Shown here: positions 1 through 6,897 of the stretch, piece after piece | How positions within the stretch are numbered: position 1 is the stretch's first letter | How the letters are laid out: each line of letters begins with the position of its first letter | DNA from: Cohnella sp. SGD-V74 | GTDB lineage: Bacteria; Bacillota; Bacilli; Paenibacillales; Paenibacillaceae | Direction: 5' to 3' | Assembly: GCF_003001675.1 (NCBI RefSeq) | Contig: NZ_PVYW01000019.1 | Span: 62,001 to 126,000 of the forward strand | DNA: 64,000 bases | Notes under the pieces: generated by a model | Seen by the model: only the letters and a program-made list of their open reading frames with translations | Told to the model about the DNA's origin: nothing | Databases searched by the model: none | Program-made: the position numbers and the translations under genes

Positions 1-1164
1 TTCGAACGCCCACAGCTTGCCGTCGGATTGTCTGAGTACGGTCGGCGACCTCAGGATCGATAAGTTGGCGGTTACCGCCTCCTTCACCTCGTCCGGAAGC
101 GTCGTATCGTTAACGGCATGGTAAAAGCTTTCGCTCTCTTCTCTTAATCTATCGTATTGGCTTGTCCAGTACTCCGAGACGGACGCGATACCGTCGAATT
201 TCCCTGCGTACCAGGGCTTGTGAAACGCTTTCGATTGGCGGTTTGGCGTATCCTCGTTCGATAGCGGATCGTCTACGTCTCCCTGCGCCAGGTTTGATTC
301 CGGAACGTACCACGACAGCATCAGCTTGATCGTCCGGCTCTCGCCAGGCTGCAGCTCGATCGGCACGTAGAGGCTCCCGCCGGGGCTTGCCCGGCCTTCC
401 TCGAATGCCGGCTTATCGACCGCGCTCCCCTCTTCCACCGATTTCCATACCATGGTGATCGGATCGAACCAGCTTCCCCTGAACCAGGCGCAATCGACTT
501 TGACGTCGGCCTGATCCGTTACGGCGGAGAAGGAACCCTGCGCCCACGGTTTATCCTTTGTCGGAGACTGATGAAGAACAAAACCTTTGTCCATTCGATG
601 GACGCAGTGATCTCCCTCCCCCTCGACCTGCATGAAATGGACGGCATGGAAGGAATACACGAGCTCCAGAGGCCGATCCGACGTATTCGTAAAAGCGAAC
701 TCCAACCCGGCGACGGGGAGACTGGAATCATCGGCGTTCAGCGGAATGAACGGGCTCCAGCCCGTGATCGCGACTTCGATCGGCAGCTTCGGATCCGTAA
801 GCTCGACGGTCCCGAACGGGAACCGGCTTTGAAAAGAACTGTTCGCAAAACGCGGCAGTCCGTACGTTCTGCCCATTAAGCCGACTCCCGAACCCGGCGT
901 CGACGTCGTGCGAATGCCCATCACTTTCCATAACGGAACTTGACCCTCAAGCACGCGAGCGACGTTTCCATTCTCGCCTTTTATGCAGACGGTCGAGAAT
1001 ACGGCGGGTTCGTTCCCCGTATCCGGCGCATGGCGCAGCGAAAACTGCGATAACGCGCCGGTTCCCTCCAGGCAAAACATGCCGGCGCCGATTCCTCCAA
1101 GCGGGAACGCCACTCGGGAGTTGCTCTCTCCCGTGTACGCGGCGTTGTAGGCTTTCTTCGCCAT
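1..1164 (-). CDS. GH116-type glycoside hydrolase, N-terminal part (cut by window edge)
   Basis: This gene reads from an ATG at 1164 leftward for exactly 388 codons and runs off the window. AGGAGG at 1174-1179 lies 9 bases before the start. The N-terminus contains GGIGAGMF and GALSQFSLRH, a pattern of the N-terminal beta-sandwich of GH116 (GBA2-like beta-glucosidase/beta-xylosidase, DUF608) proteins. The visible part is this N-terminal domain; the catalytic (alpha/alpha) barrel should lie outside the window. No signal peptide is visible, so an intracellular enzyme acting on imported oligosaccharides is likely. It is separated from rqcP by a terminator and is not part of the housekeeping block. 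The family call rests on recognised N-terminal motifs only. Confidence 0.7.
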   Translation of the reverse strand, partial: MAKKAYNAAYTGESNSRVAFPLGGIGAGMFCLEGTGALSQFSLRHAPDTGNEPAVFSTVCIKGENGNVARVLEGQVPLWKVMGIRTTSTPGSGVGLMGRTYGLPRFANSSFQSRFPFGTVELTDPKLPIEVAITGWSPFIPLNADDSSLPVAGLEFAFTNTSDRPLELVYSFHAVHFMQVEGEGDHCVHRMDKGFVLHQSPTKDKPWAQGSFSAVTDQADVKVDCAWFRGSWFDPITMVWKSVEEGSAVDKPAFEEGRASPGGSLYVPIELQPGESRTIKLMLSWYVPESNLAQGDVDDPLSNEDTPNRQSKAFHKPWYAGKFDGIASVSEYWTSQYDRLREESESFYHAVNDTTLPDEVKEAVTANLSILRSPTVLRQSDGKLWAFE

Positions 1165-1294
1165 CTCGTTCAGCCTCCTAATAGTAACTGGCTGATTTTA
1201 TTATAGCTCATTATTAATTTTAGTAAATATAGTTTTTAATAAATTTATTAAAATCAATAAAATAAAATTCCAATGGATTTATTGCCTAAATAAA

Positions 1295-1340
1295 GACGGC
1301 GCATGCCGCTCTCCATGTGATGGATGCGGCATGCGCCGTC
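1295..1340 (-). terminator. Intrinsic terminator after rqcP
   Basis: A perfect 15-bp inverted repeat (arms 1295-1309 and 1326-1340, core GGCGCATGCC) has a 16-base loop. On the minus strand it is followed by TTTATTT. It ends the hup-rqcP transcript. Confidence 0.85.
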
Positions 1341-1349
1341 TATTACGTG

Positions 1350-1634
1350 TTATGGAAGTCCGAAAGGATCGTCCTCGCGCTTGCGAACCTCTTCTTTCAG
1401 AACGGTGTACAGCCCGGCGACGTCTTCCTTGCGGGTAGACTCCGTCAAACGTTCGATCCGCACGGTTAGCGTGCGCTGACCGAATTGGATGTCCAGCTCA
1501 TCCCCGACTTTGACGGTCGCGCTAGGCTTGGCTTCCCTGCCATTGAGAAGGACGCGCCCTTGATCGGACACGTCCTTCGCGACGGTGCGGCGCTTGATGA
1601 GGCGCGACACCTTCAGGAATTTATCAAGACGCAT
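1350..1634 (-). CDS. rqcP: RqcP/YabO S4-domain RNA-binding protein
   Basis: This 94-residue protein is almost entirely one S4 RNA-binding domain starting at residue 1 (MRLDKFLKVSRLIKRR, with NGREAKPS in the middle). This length and sequence match YabO/RqcP, which works with RqcH in adding alanine tails to nascent chains on stalled 50S subunits during ribosome-associated quality control. It lies 3 bases after hup on the same strand and before a strong terminator. The position after yabN and hup agrees with the conserved Firmicute order. Regulation probably comes from the hup promoter region. The identification is firm. Confidence 0.93.
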   Translation of the reverse strand: MRLDKFLKVSRLIKRRTVAKDVSDQGRVLLNGREAKPSATVKVGDELDIQFGQRTLTVRIERLTESTRKEDVAGLYTVLKEEVRKREDDPFGLP

Positions 1635-1637
1635 GAA

Positions 1638-1910
1638 TTATTTTACAGCGTCTTTCAGTTTGTTGCCCGCTTTGAAAGCAGGAACCTTGGAAGCTGGAAT
1701 CGTGATGGAGTTGCCCGTTTGCGGGTTGCGGCCTACGCGGCCGGAACGGCTGCGAGTTTCGAATGTGCCGAAGCCGATCAGTTGTACTTTGTCGCCTTTG
1801 GACAGAGCGTCGGTTACTTCGCCCAGGAAGCTGTTCAGTACGGATTCTACGTCTTTCTTAGTCAAGCCGCTTTTGTCTGCGATGTTGTTGATCAGATCTG
1901 TTTTGTTCAT
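1638..1910 (-). CDS. hup: HU family nucleoid DNA-binding protein
   Basis: The 90-residue product has the full HU fold: the N-terminal helices (MNKTDLINNIADKSGLTKKD), the beta-saddle GFGTFETRSR and the DNA-intercalating arm RVGRNPQTGNSI, whose proline is the kinking residue. HU bends and compacts DNA and is essential in most Firmicutes. A strong AGGAGG lies before the ATG. The long upstream region (1911-2337) separates it from yabN and contains a leader hairpin and a 51-bp tandem repeat. In Paenibacillaceae hup commonly sits between yabN and rqcP, as here. Confidence 0.96.
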   Translation of the reverse strand: MNKTDLINNIADKSGLTKKDVESVLNSFLGEVTDALSKGDKVQLIGFGTFETRSRSGRVGRNPQTGNSITIPASKVPAFKAGNKLKDAVK

Positions 1911-1944
1911 GGTACGGAATTCCTCCTATGGTTGAACCTTTATT

Positions 1945-1979
1945 CGTTTCCGTGCGCCGCTCTTGGGGCGCTGGAAACG
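1945..1979 (-). promoter_or_regulatory. Leader hairpin upstream of hup
   Basis: CGTTTCC (1945-1951) pairs with GGAAACG (1973-1979), with an inner GCGCC/GGCGC stem. The hairpin ends about 20 bases before the hup ribosome binding site and is not followed by a T-run, so it is not a standard terminator. It may stabilise or autoregulate the hup mRNA; that role is inference. Confidence 0.4.
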
Positions 1980-2170
1980 TTGATTTTTTTGATGCACGAT
2001 GGATACTATTCTGTCCCTTGTTAAAAAAATCCTGCCAGTCTCTAAAAAAAATTCTCGAAATAGGTAGAAAGTACGGGGAAATCGGCGAATTTTAGGTTAT
2101 TTTTAGGTTTAGTTCGTATGCAGTAAGTCCTGTTGCGACGATGTTGAACGACGCATGCGCTTGCGGCTCC

Positions 2171-2310
2171 GGTCGGGTCGGTTAACGGTCCGGTAGACCG
2201 TTACTTCTCGCTGGCGGTGTCGATTCGGCCGGTTAACGGTCCGGTAGACCATTACTTCGTGCTGACAGCGCCAATTCGGCTGGTTAACGGTCTGCTAGAC
2301 TGCTAGTCCG
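2171..2310. repeat. 51-bp tandem repeat, about 2.5 copies, each with a stem-loop
   Basis: Copies begin with GGTTAACGG at 2180, 2231 and 2282, a period of 51 bp. Each contains AACGGTC, a 5-base loop and GACCGTT or a variant of it: perfect 7-bp arms in copy 1, one mismatch in copy 2, decayed in copy 3. The repeat fills much of the 427-bp gap between yabN and hup and encodes nothing convincing. Confidence 0.8.
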
Positions 2311-2337
2311 TTTCAAAGAGTCCTCGCAGCCTCCTTT

Positions 2338-3822
2338 CTATCGGGATTTCGCCTCTTGCCACCATTCTTCCATCTCTATCAAATCAGTGTCCCCAAAAGT
2401 GCGTCCGCTTATACGCAGCTGCTCTTCGATGTACTTGAACCGCTCCGAGAACCGCCGGTTCGTTCCCGCCAGCGCCTCCTCGGGATCGGCCTTGATGAAG
2501 CGCGACGCATTGACGACCGCGAACAGCAGATCGCCGAGCTCGTCCCGCTGCCGTTCCTCGGACTCCTCGCGGACGGCCTGCCGCAGCTCGCGAAGCTCCT
2601 CCTCGATCTTGTCGAAGACGCCGTCCAGGTTCGGCCAGTCGAAACCGACGGAAGCGGCTTTCTTCTGTACTTTGTGCGCGCGAGGCAGCGCCGGAAGATC
2701 CTTCGGGATGCCGTCGAGTATGGACTGGCGTTCGGCTTGTCCCTTGCGCTTCTTCTCCTCGGCTTTCATCTGCTCCCAGTTGCGCAGCGCGGCCTCGGCG
2801 TCTTCCGCATTCTCCCCGCCGAAAACGTGGGGATGACGGAAGATGAGCTTGTCGTTAAGCTCGGCCAGAACGTCGTACACGTCGAACGCTCCCGTCTCCT
2901 CTTCCATCTGGCTGTGCAGCAGCACCTGCAAGATAACGTCGCCGAACTCCTCTCTCATGCCGTCCGGATCGTCCAGGTCGAGCGCCTCAATCGCCTCGTA
3001 CGTTTCCTCGATGAAATTCCGCCGGATCGACTGATGCGTCTGCTCCCGGTCCCACGGACAGCCTTCTGGGCTGCGCAAAATGGCGACAATCTCGTGCAGA
3101 CGCTCGAAGGAGCGACGGCGAAGCCGGTCGTCGGAGCTGGCCGGAATGTAGACAAGCATCAAGTTGCCGTAGCTGTCCAGGCGATCGAGCTCATAGAGAG
3201 GAATGTGCATAATCCGTTCTTGCCCCTCCACGCCCAGCGCTTGTCCGACGACGATCGGATGATCGTCCGGGTAGACGTTCATAAGCGCCAGCTTCGCTTC
3301 GGAGGCGGTGTACGCGTCGTACACTTGTCCGATTACGGTATGCAGGCGCGGCCGCAGCTGCTCGCGCGTCAGCTCCGATGCATCCAGCAATTGAAAGCCC
3401 TCGATCGGATCGAAGCCGAGGCGCGTGAACGCCTGATCGAGGAAGCTCTCCCCGCCCAGCAGCCGCAGCTCGATTCCTTGCTCTGGGGCGCGCTGCCGAA
3501 GCAGCTGGACCGTCCGCTCCGCGACCATCGGGTGTCCGGGAACCGCGTAGACAATCGTCTCTCCCGGATTGCCCGCCGCCGCGGCCAGCAATTCGTCGGC
3601 GATCGCCTCATATACCCGGCCAAACTCTTCATGCTTCTCGTACAGCCGGTCGAACGAGTCGAAGCCGATATCCCGAAGCTTCAGTTCGGCGACGGCCGGA
3701 TGGTCCGCGGTGCGGACGTAACGTTTCGACGCCTTCTCCAGCGCCTTCAGCGTGCCAAGCGTCAGTTGGTCCTCTCCTCCGGAGCCGAGTCCGACGACGG
3801 TAATCGAAGATTTGTTATCCAT
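2338..3822 (-). CDS. yabN: YabN: tetrapyrrole-methylase domain fused to MazG nucleotide pyrophosphohydrolase
   Basis: The 494-residue protein starts with an SAM-dependent tetrapyrrole-methylase fold (ITVVGLGSGGEDQLTLGTL, residues about 7-230). It ends with two MazG-type all-alpha NTP-pyrophosphohydrolase modules (about 245-490), with the metal-binding EEXXE pattern visible in FIEETYEAIEA and a later EELRELRQ helix. MazG domains hydrolyse NTPs and noncanonical dNTPs. The function of the methylase domain in YabN is not established. Length and order agree with Bacillus YabN. It lies 6 bases after yabM on the same strand, so the two are probably co-transcribed. The gene has no close downstream partner; a 427-bp gap follows. 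Confidence 0.93.
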   Translation of the reverse strand: MDNKSSITVVGLGSGGEDQLTLGTLKALEKASKRYVRTADHPAVAELKLRDIGFDSFDRLYEKHEEFGRVYEAIADELLAAAAGNPGETIVYAVPGHPMVAERTVQLLRQRAPEQGIELRLLGGESFLDQAFTRLGFDPIEGFQLLDASELTREQLRPRLHTVIGQVYDAYTASEAKLALMNVYPDDHPIVVGQALGVEGQERIMHIPLYELDRLDSYGNLMLVYIPASSDDRLRRRSFERLHEIVAILRSPEGCPWDREQTHQSIRRNFIEETYEAIEALDLDDPDGMREEFGDVILQVLLHSQMEEETGAFDVYDVLAELNDKLIFRHPHVFGGENAEDAEAALRNWEQMKAEEKKRKGQAERQSILDGIPKDLPALPRAHKVQKKAASVGFDWPNLDGVFDKIEEELRELRQAVREESEERQRDELGDLLFAVVNASRFIKADPEEALAGTNRRFSERFKYIEEQLRISGRTFGDTDLIEMEEWWQEAKSR

Positions 3823-3828
3823 CTATGA

Positions 3829-5685
3829 TCATCCTTCCTGGTTATCCCGATGAGTCAGGATTCTGATGCGAAGCAGCCAGCGGTCGAGGCGGGTGCCGGA
3901 CATTCCCGGCAGCTCGCGCCATTCGCGCGGAGCGACGGCGCCCAAGGCGACGAGCGCCGCGGCGAAGACGGCGGCCCCGAGCGCGACGCCCGGCAGGGCG
4001 ACGAGCAAGGCCGCCGCGCGCGCGGGCAAGGCAGCGGCGATCAGCCCGCCGGCGCCGTGCGCGAGCAGAGCGACCGCGGCCGCCATGGCGGCCAGCGCAG
4101 CGATGGAGCGCCACGCGAGCTGCGCGCGCGGGGCAGGCAGTTGGACGCGCTGGCGCAGGGACAGCGCGTTAAGGGTTGCGGCGATCGCGTAGGCGATCGC
4201 GATGGCTGCGGCGGCGCCCGCGATGCCGTGCTGCGGCACGAGGGCGACGTTCAGCGACAGCTTGAGCAGCGCGGCTGCGGCAAGGTTGACGGCGGGCGCC
4301 CGCAGCTCGCCCATGCCCTGCAGCAGGGCGGCGCTGACCGCCTGCAGCGTGCCTCCGGCGGCGGCCAGCCCGACGAGCGCCATCGTGCCGGAGCCGCTGT
4401 CGTCGCCGAACAGCGCCGTATTGATCGGCGCCGCAAGCAGCGCCAGGCCCAGCGCTGCCGCGCAGCCGAACCACCACGCCATCCGCAGCGCGAACGTCGC
4501 CCGCCCGACGAGCTCTCCCTCGTCTCCGCGCGCCCGAGCGGCCGTCAACGCGGGCACAAGCGCGGCGGCGGCTCCGGACGCGCCCAGAATGACCAATTGC
4601 AGCAGCGCGATTCCGCGGCTGTAGATGCCGAACTGGGCGAGCGCCCACGAGCCGCCCTCGTCGAGCAGACGAGGGATGGAGAACGCGTCGATCAGCGCGA
4701 ACATCGGCGCGACGACCGAGGCGATCGCTACCGGCACGGCAACCCGAATAATCCGCTTTACGAGCTCGGTTCGAGTCTCGCCCCAGATGACGACCCGCCC
4801 GGCAGGTCGAGCCGCAGCGACGTTCCCCTCTCCGCCAGCCAAGACCGCCTCTGTCGCCGTCCAGCCCTCTCCGGAACGCTTCCTGACACCGGCCGACCGT
4901 TCAGCAGGGTCGCCCGCCTTCCCGGCTGCCACCGTCTCTACAACATTCTCTCCCGCCGCTCCGAAGCGCTTCCTGGCTCCGGAAGCCCGAAGAACGACCG
5001 GCTCGGCCCTTCGCCGCCGATCACGCGCGGAGAACCAGGCCATAACGAGCAGCCCGGCAATCGCTCCCGCCGCCAAACCGCCGTGCACGGCCGCTGCCGT
5101 AGCAGAAGCCGACCATGCCCCGCCCAGAGCGATCGCCAGCGCCACGAGCATAAACGCCACTCTCGCCATCTGCTCGACGAGCTGGGACACCGCCGGCCCG
5201 AGCATCCGCATCCGGCCCTGGTGATAGCCTCTGAGCACGGCCGTCGCGGGAGCGAACAACAGCGCGAGCGAGGACATTCGAATGGCAGGAGCCGCCGCTT
5301 CCAGCCCCATCCACCGGGCGAACGCGTCCGCTCCCAGCCACAGCGCGAGGAACATCGCCAGCCCGATCAGCCCGATAAGGCCGCCGGCCCAGCGCAGCAC
5401 GCGCTTCGCGCCCTCTTCGTCGCCCTGCGCCGCCTTCTCCGCGACCAGAGCGCTGACCGCCACCGGGATGCCCGCCGAGGCCAGCGTCATCCACATGATC
5501 GCCAGCGCGTACACCGCCGTATACAGTCCGAACACTTCGTCTCCGGCCAGATTTTGCAGCGGAATTTTCTGCAAGGTGCCGATCAGCTTCGTCAGCAGAG
5601 CCGCTCCTCCGAGCAAGGCGGCCCCTTGCCAGAGCGCCTTTTTCCCCGGACTCCCGGTTTCGTATTCGATTCGCATGCCGCCCAT
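3829..5685 (-). CDS. yabM: YabM/SpoVB-like MOP-family polysaccharide flippase
   Basis: This 618-residue, many-times membrane-spanning protein opens with KKALWQGAALLGGAALLTKL and shows the alternating hydrophobic helices of the MOP/MurJ-SpoVB exporter superfamily, which flips lipid-linked saccharides. It sits where Bacillus has yabM, between spoVT and yabN. The ATG at 5685 is preferred because AAGGA lies 7 bases upstream. It is about 90 residues longer than usual owing to a charged, Ala/Gly/Arg-rich insertion at residues about 218-300 (DNA 4785-5030), containing imperfect repeats such as SGARKRFG / AGVRKRSG. The 3' half is extremely GC-rich. The substrate is unknown; spore cortex precursors are one possibility. 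Confidence 0.88.
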   Translation of the reverse strand: MGGMRIEYETGSPGKKALWQGAALLGGAALLTKLIGTLQKIPLQNLAGDEVFGLYTAVYALAIMWMTLASAGIPVAVSALVAEKAAQGDEEGAKRVLRWAGGLIGLIGLAMFLALWLGADAFARWMGLEAAAPAIRMSSLALLFAPATAVLRGYHQGRMRMLGPAVSQLVEQMARVAFMLVALAIALGGAWSASATAAAVHGGLAAGAIAGLLVMAWFSARDRRRRAEPVVLRASGARKRFGAAGENVVETVAAGKAGDPAERSAGVRKRSGEGWTATEAVLAGGEGNVAAARPAGRVVIWGETRTELVKRIIRVAVPVAIASVVAPMFALIDAFSIPRLLDEGGSWALAQFGIYSRGIALLQLVILGASGAAAALVPALTAARARGDEGELVGRATFALRMAWWFGCAAALGLALLAAPINTALFGDDSGSGTMALVGLAAAGGTLQAVSAALLQGMGELRAPAVNLAAAALLKLSLNVALVPQHGIAGAAAAIAIAYAIAATLNALSLRQRVQLPAPRAQLAWRSIAALAAMAAAVALLAHGAGGLIAAALPARAAALLVALPGVALGAAVFAAALVALGAVAPREWRELPGMSGTRLDRWLLRIRILTHRDNQEG

Positions 5686-5762
5686 TCCCCATTCCTTGGT
5701 CGAACCGCTTCCGTATTTCTCCGTCCTGATCCCGTGACTTGATTATAATCGAAAGCCGCAAA

Positions 5763-5796
5763 GCAAAAAAGCTTCCCTAAGAACGGGAGTGAAGCC
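5763..5796 (-). terminator. Probable terminator after spoVT
   Basis: On the minus strand an imperfect hairpin (outer GCT/AGC, inner TCCC/GGGA, with a bulge) is directly followed by TTTTTT, 40 bases after the spoVT stop. The stem is weak but the T-run is clear. Confidence 0.5.
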
Positions 5797-5835
5797 ATCC
5801 GTCCGGGGAAACTTTTTCGTCCATTGCGCCCTGTC

Positions 5836-6378
5836 TTACTGCTCCATCTGCTTCGCCAGGAAGCCCGCGGCCGTCTCGACCATCTTGCTCTCCATCGCGC
5901 CCATCTTCACCGAGTCGTCCTTGCTGAGCAGCACGACCGTGCCGATCGGATCTCCTCCCGCCACGATCGGCGCCGCTGCGAACGAGCTGATCGTCTCGGA
6001 TATGTCCCTGAGCACCTCATGGCTGCCTGGAGAGGACTCGAGAATGATTTTGCGATTCTCCATACAGCTTTCGAGCAGGTTGCCGATCGCCTTGTCGAGA
6101 TATTCCTTCTTGGAGGCGCCTGCCACCGCGATGAACGTATCCCGGTCGGAGATCATGGCGATATGCCCCGTGCTCTCGGACAACGATTCGGCGTACTCCT
6201 TGGCGAAATCGCCCAACTCGCCGATCGGAGAGTATTTTTTGAGGATAACTTCACCGTCGCGATCCACGAAAATTTCCAGCGGATCTCCTTCCCGAATGCG
6301 GAGGGTGCGACGAATTTCTTTGGGAATGACGACTCTTCCGAGGTCATCGATACGGCGTACAATTCCGGTTGCTTTCAT
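5836..6378 (-). CDS. spoVT: Stage V sporulation transcriptional regulator SpoVT
   Basis: The 180-residue protein has an N-terminal AbrB-type swapped-hairpin DNA-binding domain (MKATGIVRRIDDLGRVVIPK, residues 1-50) and a C-terminal GAF-like domain (about 60-178). This is the exact architecture of SpoVT, which modulates SigG-dependent gene expression in the forespore. Length matches Bacillus SpoVT (178). A good SigG-type promoter lies 121-150 bp upstream. Its sequence resembles the AbrB protein encoded at 38250 in the same window, but only in the N-terminal domain. It is monocistronic, with a probable terminator downstream. Confidence 0.96.
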   Translation of the reverse strand: MKATGIVRRIDDLGRVVIPKEIRRTLRIREGDPLEIFVDRDGEVILKKYSPIGELGDFAKEYAESLSESTGHIAMISDRDTFIAVAGASKKEYLDKAIGNLLESCMENRKIILESSPGSHEVLRDISETISSFAAAPIVAGGDPIGTVVLLSKDDSVKMGAMESKMVETAAGFLAKQMEQ

Positions 6379-6498
6379 GCTCGTGTTGCCCCACTTTCGT
6401 TGATGTATTCGCTCTGCTGCTGCCGCCGGCGCGGATGGCTTGCCAGCCTTTATGACGAACCTTGTACAGTCGGAAAAAGAGATCTCGAATCGTAAGGG

Positions 6499-6528
6499 TA
6501 GTATTCAACCTCTCCCATTTTCTTATGC
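6499..6528 (-). promoter_or_regulatory. SigG-type promoter of spoVT
   Basis: Minus strand: GCATA (6524-6528) matches the SigG -35 pattern GHATR. After an 18-base spacer, AATACTA (6499-6505) matches the -10 pattern CATNHTA except for the first base. SpoVT is a known SigG-regulon member, which supports the call. Confidence 0.6.
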
Positions 6529-6529
6529 G

Positions 6530-6897
6530 TTCGCCCTCGGCTGACGTATTCCTCCAGTCGAGACGGCTTTCGTCTCGTTCCGTCGGGGGTGCATGGGGGA
6601 CGGGGCTTGGCCCTTCATCCGTCCATTGGCTATTTTAGCATGAACGACCGCCCGGTTTCCTCTTTTCTCCAACGCGGTTTTGGACGTTAATGGCGTTTGT
6701 AGAGCGTTCTACCCAGCCGAAATGCCAACTTTTTCTAGTTTCTCCCGTTGTAACCCCGTTTTCCGCCGCATAGCTCCCTTTTCTGTTTTCGACAATTGAC
6801 ATGTTCTTGTCCGGCACTCGACTTGCCCTTGTCTTGTCCCGACGCCTGATCCTGTCTTGATCCGGCACACCACTTATCTGCGACTCAGCATGCGCGC
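6530..6897. other. Non-coding gap between cbiQO and spoVT
   Basis: This stretch holds no convincing gene. Small dyads are present (CGAGACG/CGTCTCG at 6559-6577; GTAGA/TCTAC at 6699-6712) but none is followed by a T-run. A short open frame at 6635-6868 on the minus strand has no ribosome binding site or recognisable fold. No terminator for the cbi genes was found. Confidence 0.5.

Noticed and set aside
2356..3828. 490-codon plus-strand frame opposite yabN
   Set aside because: Antisense shadow of the well-conserved MazG protein gene.
3850..5742. 630-codon plus-strand frame opposite yabM
   Set aside because: Arg/Gln/Gly-rich shadow produced by the high GC content of yabM, whose membrane-protein frame is clearly real.
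6635..6868. 77-residue minus-strand frame between cbiQO and spoVT
   Set aside because: No start signal, no recognised motif and low-quality composition; treated as chance.
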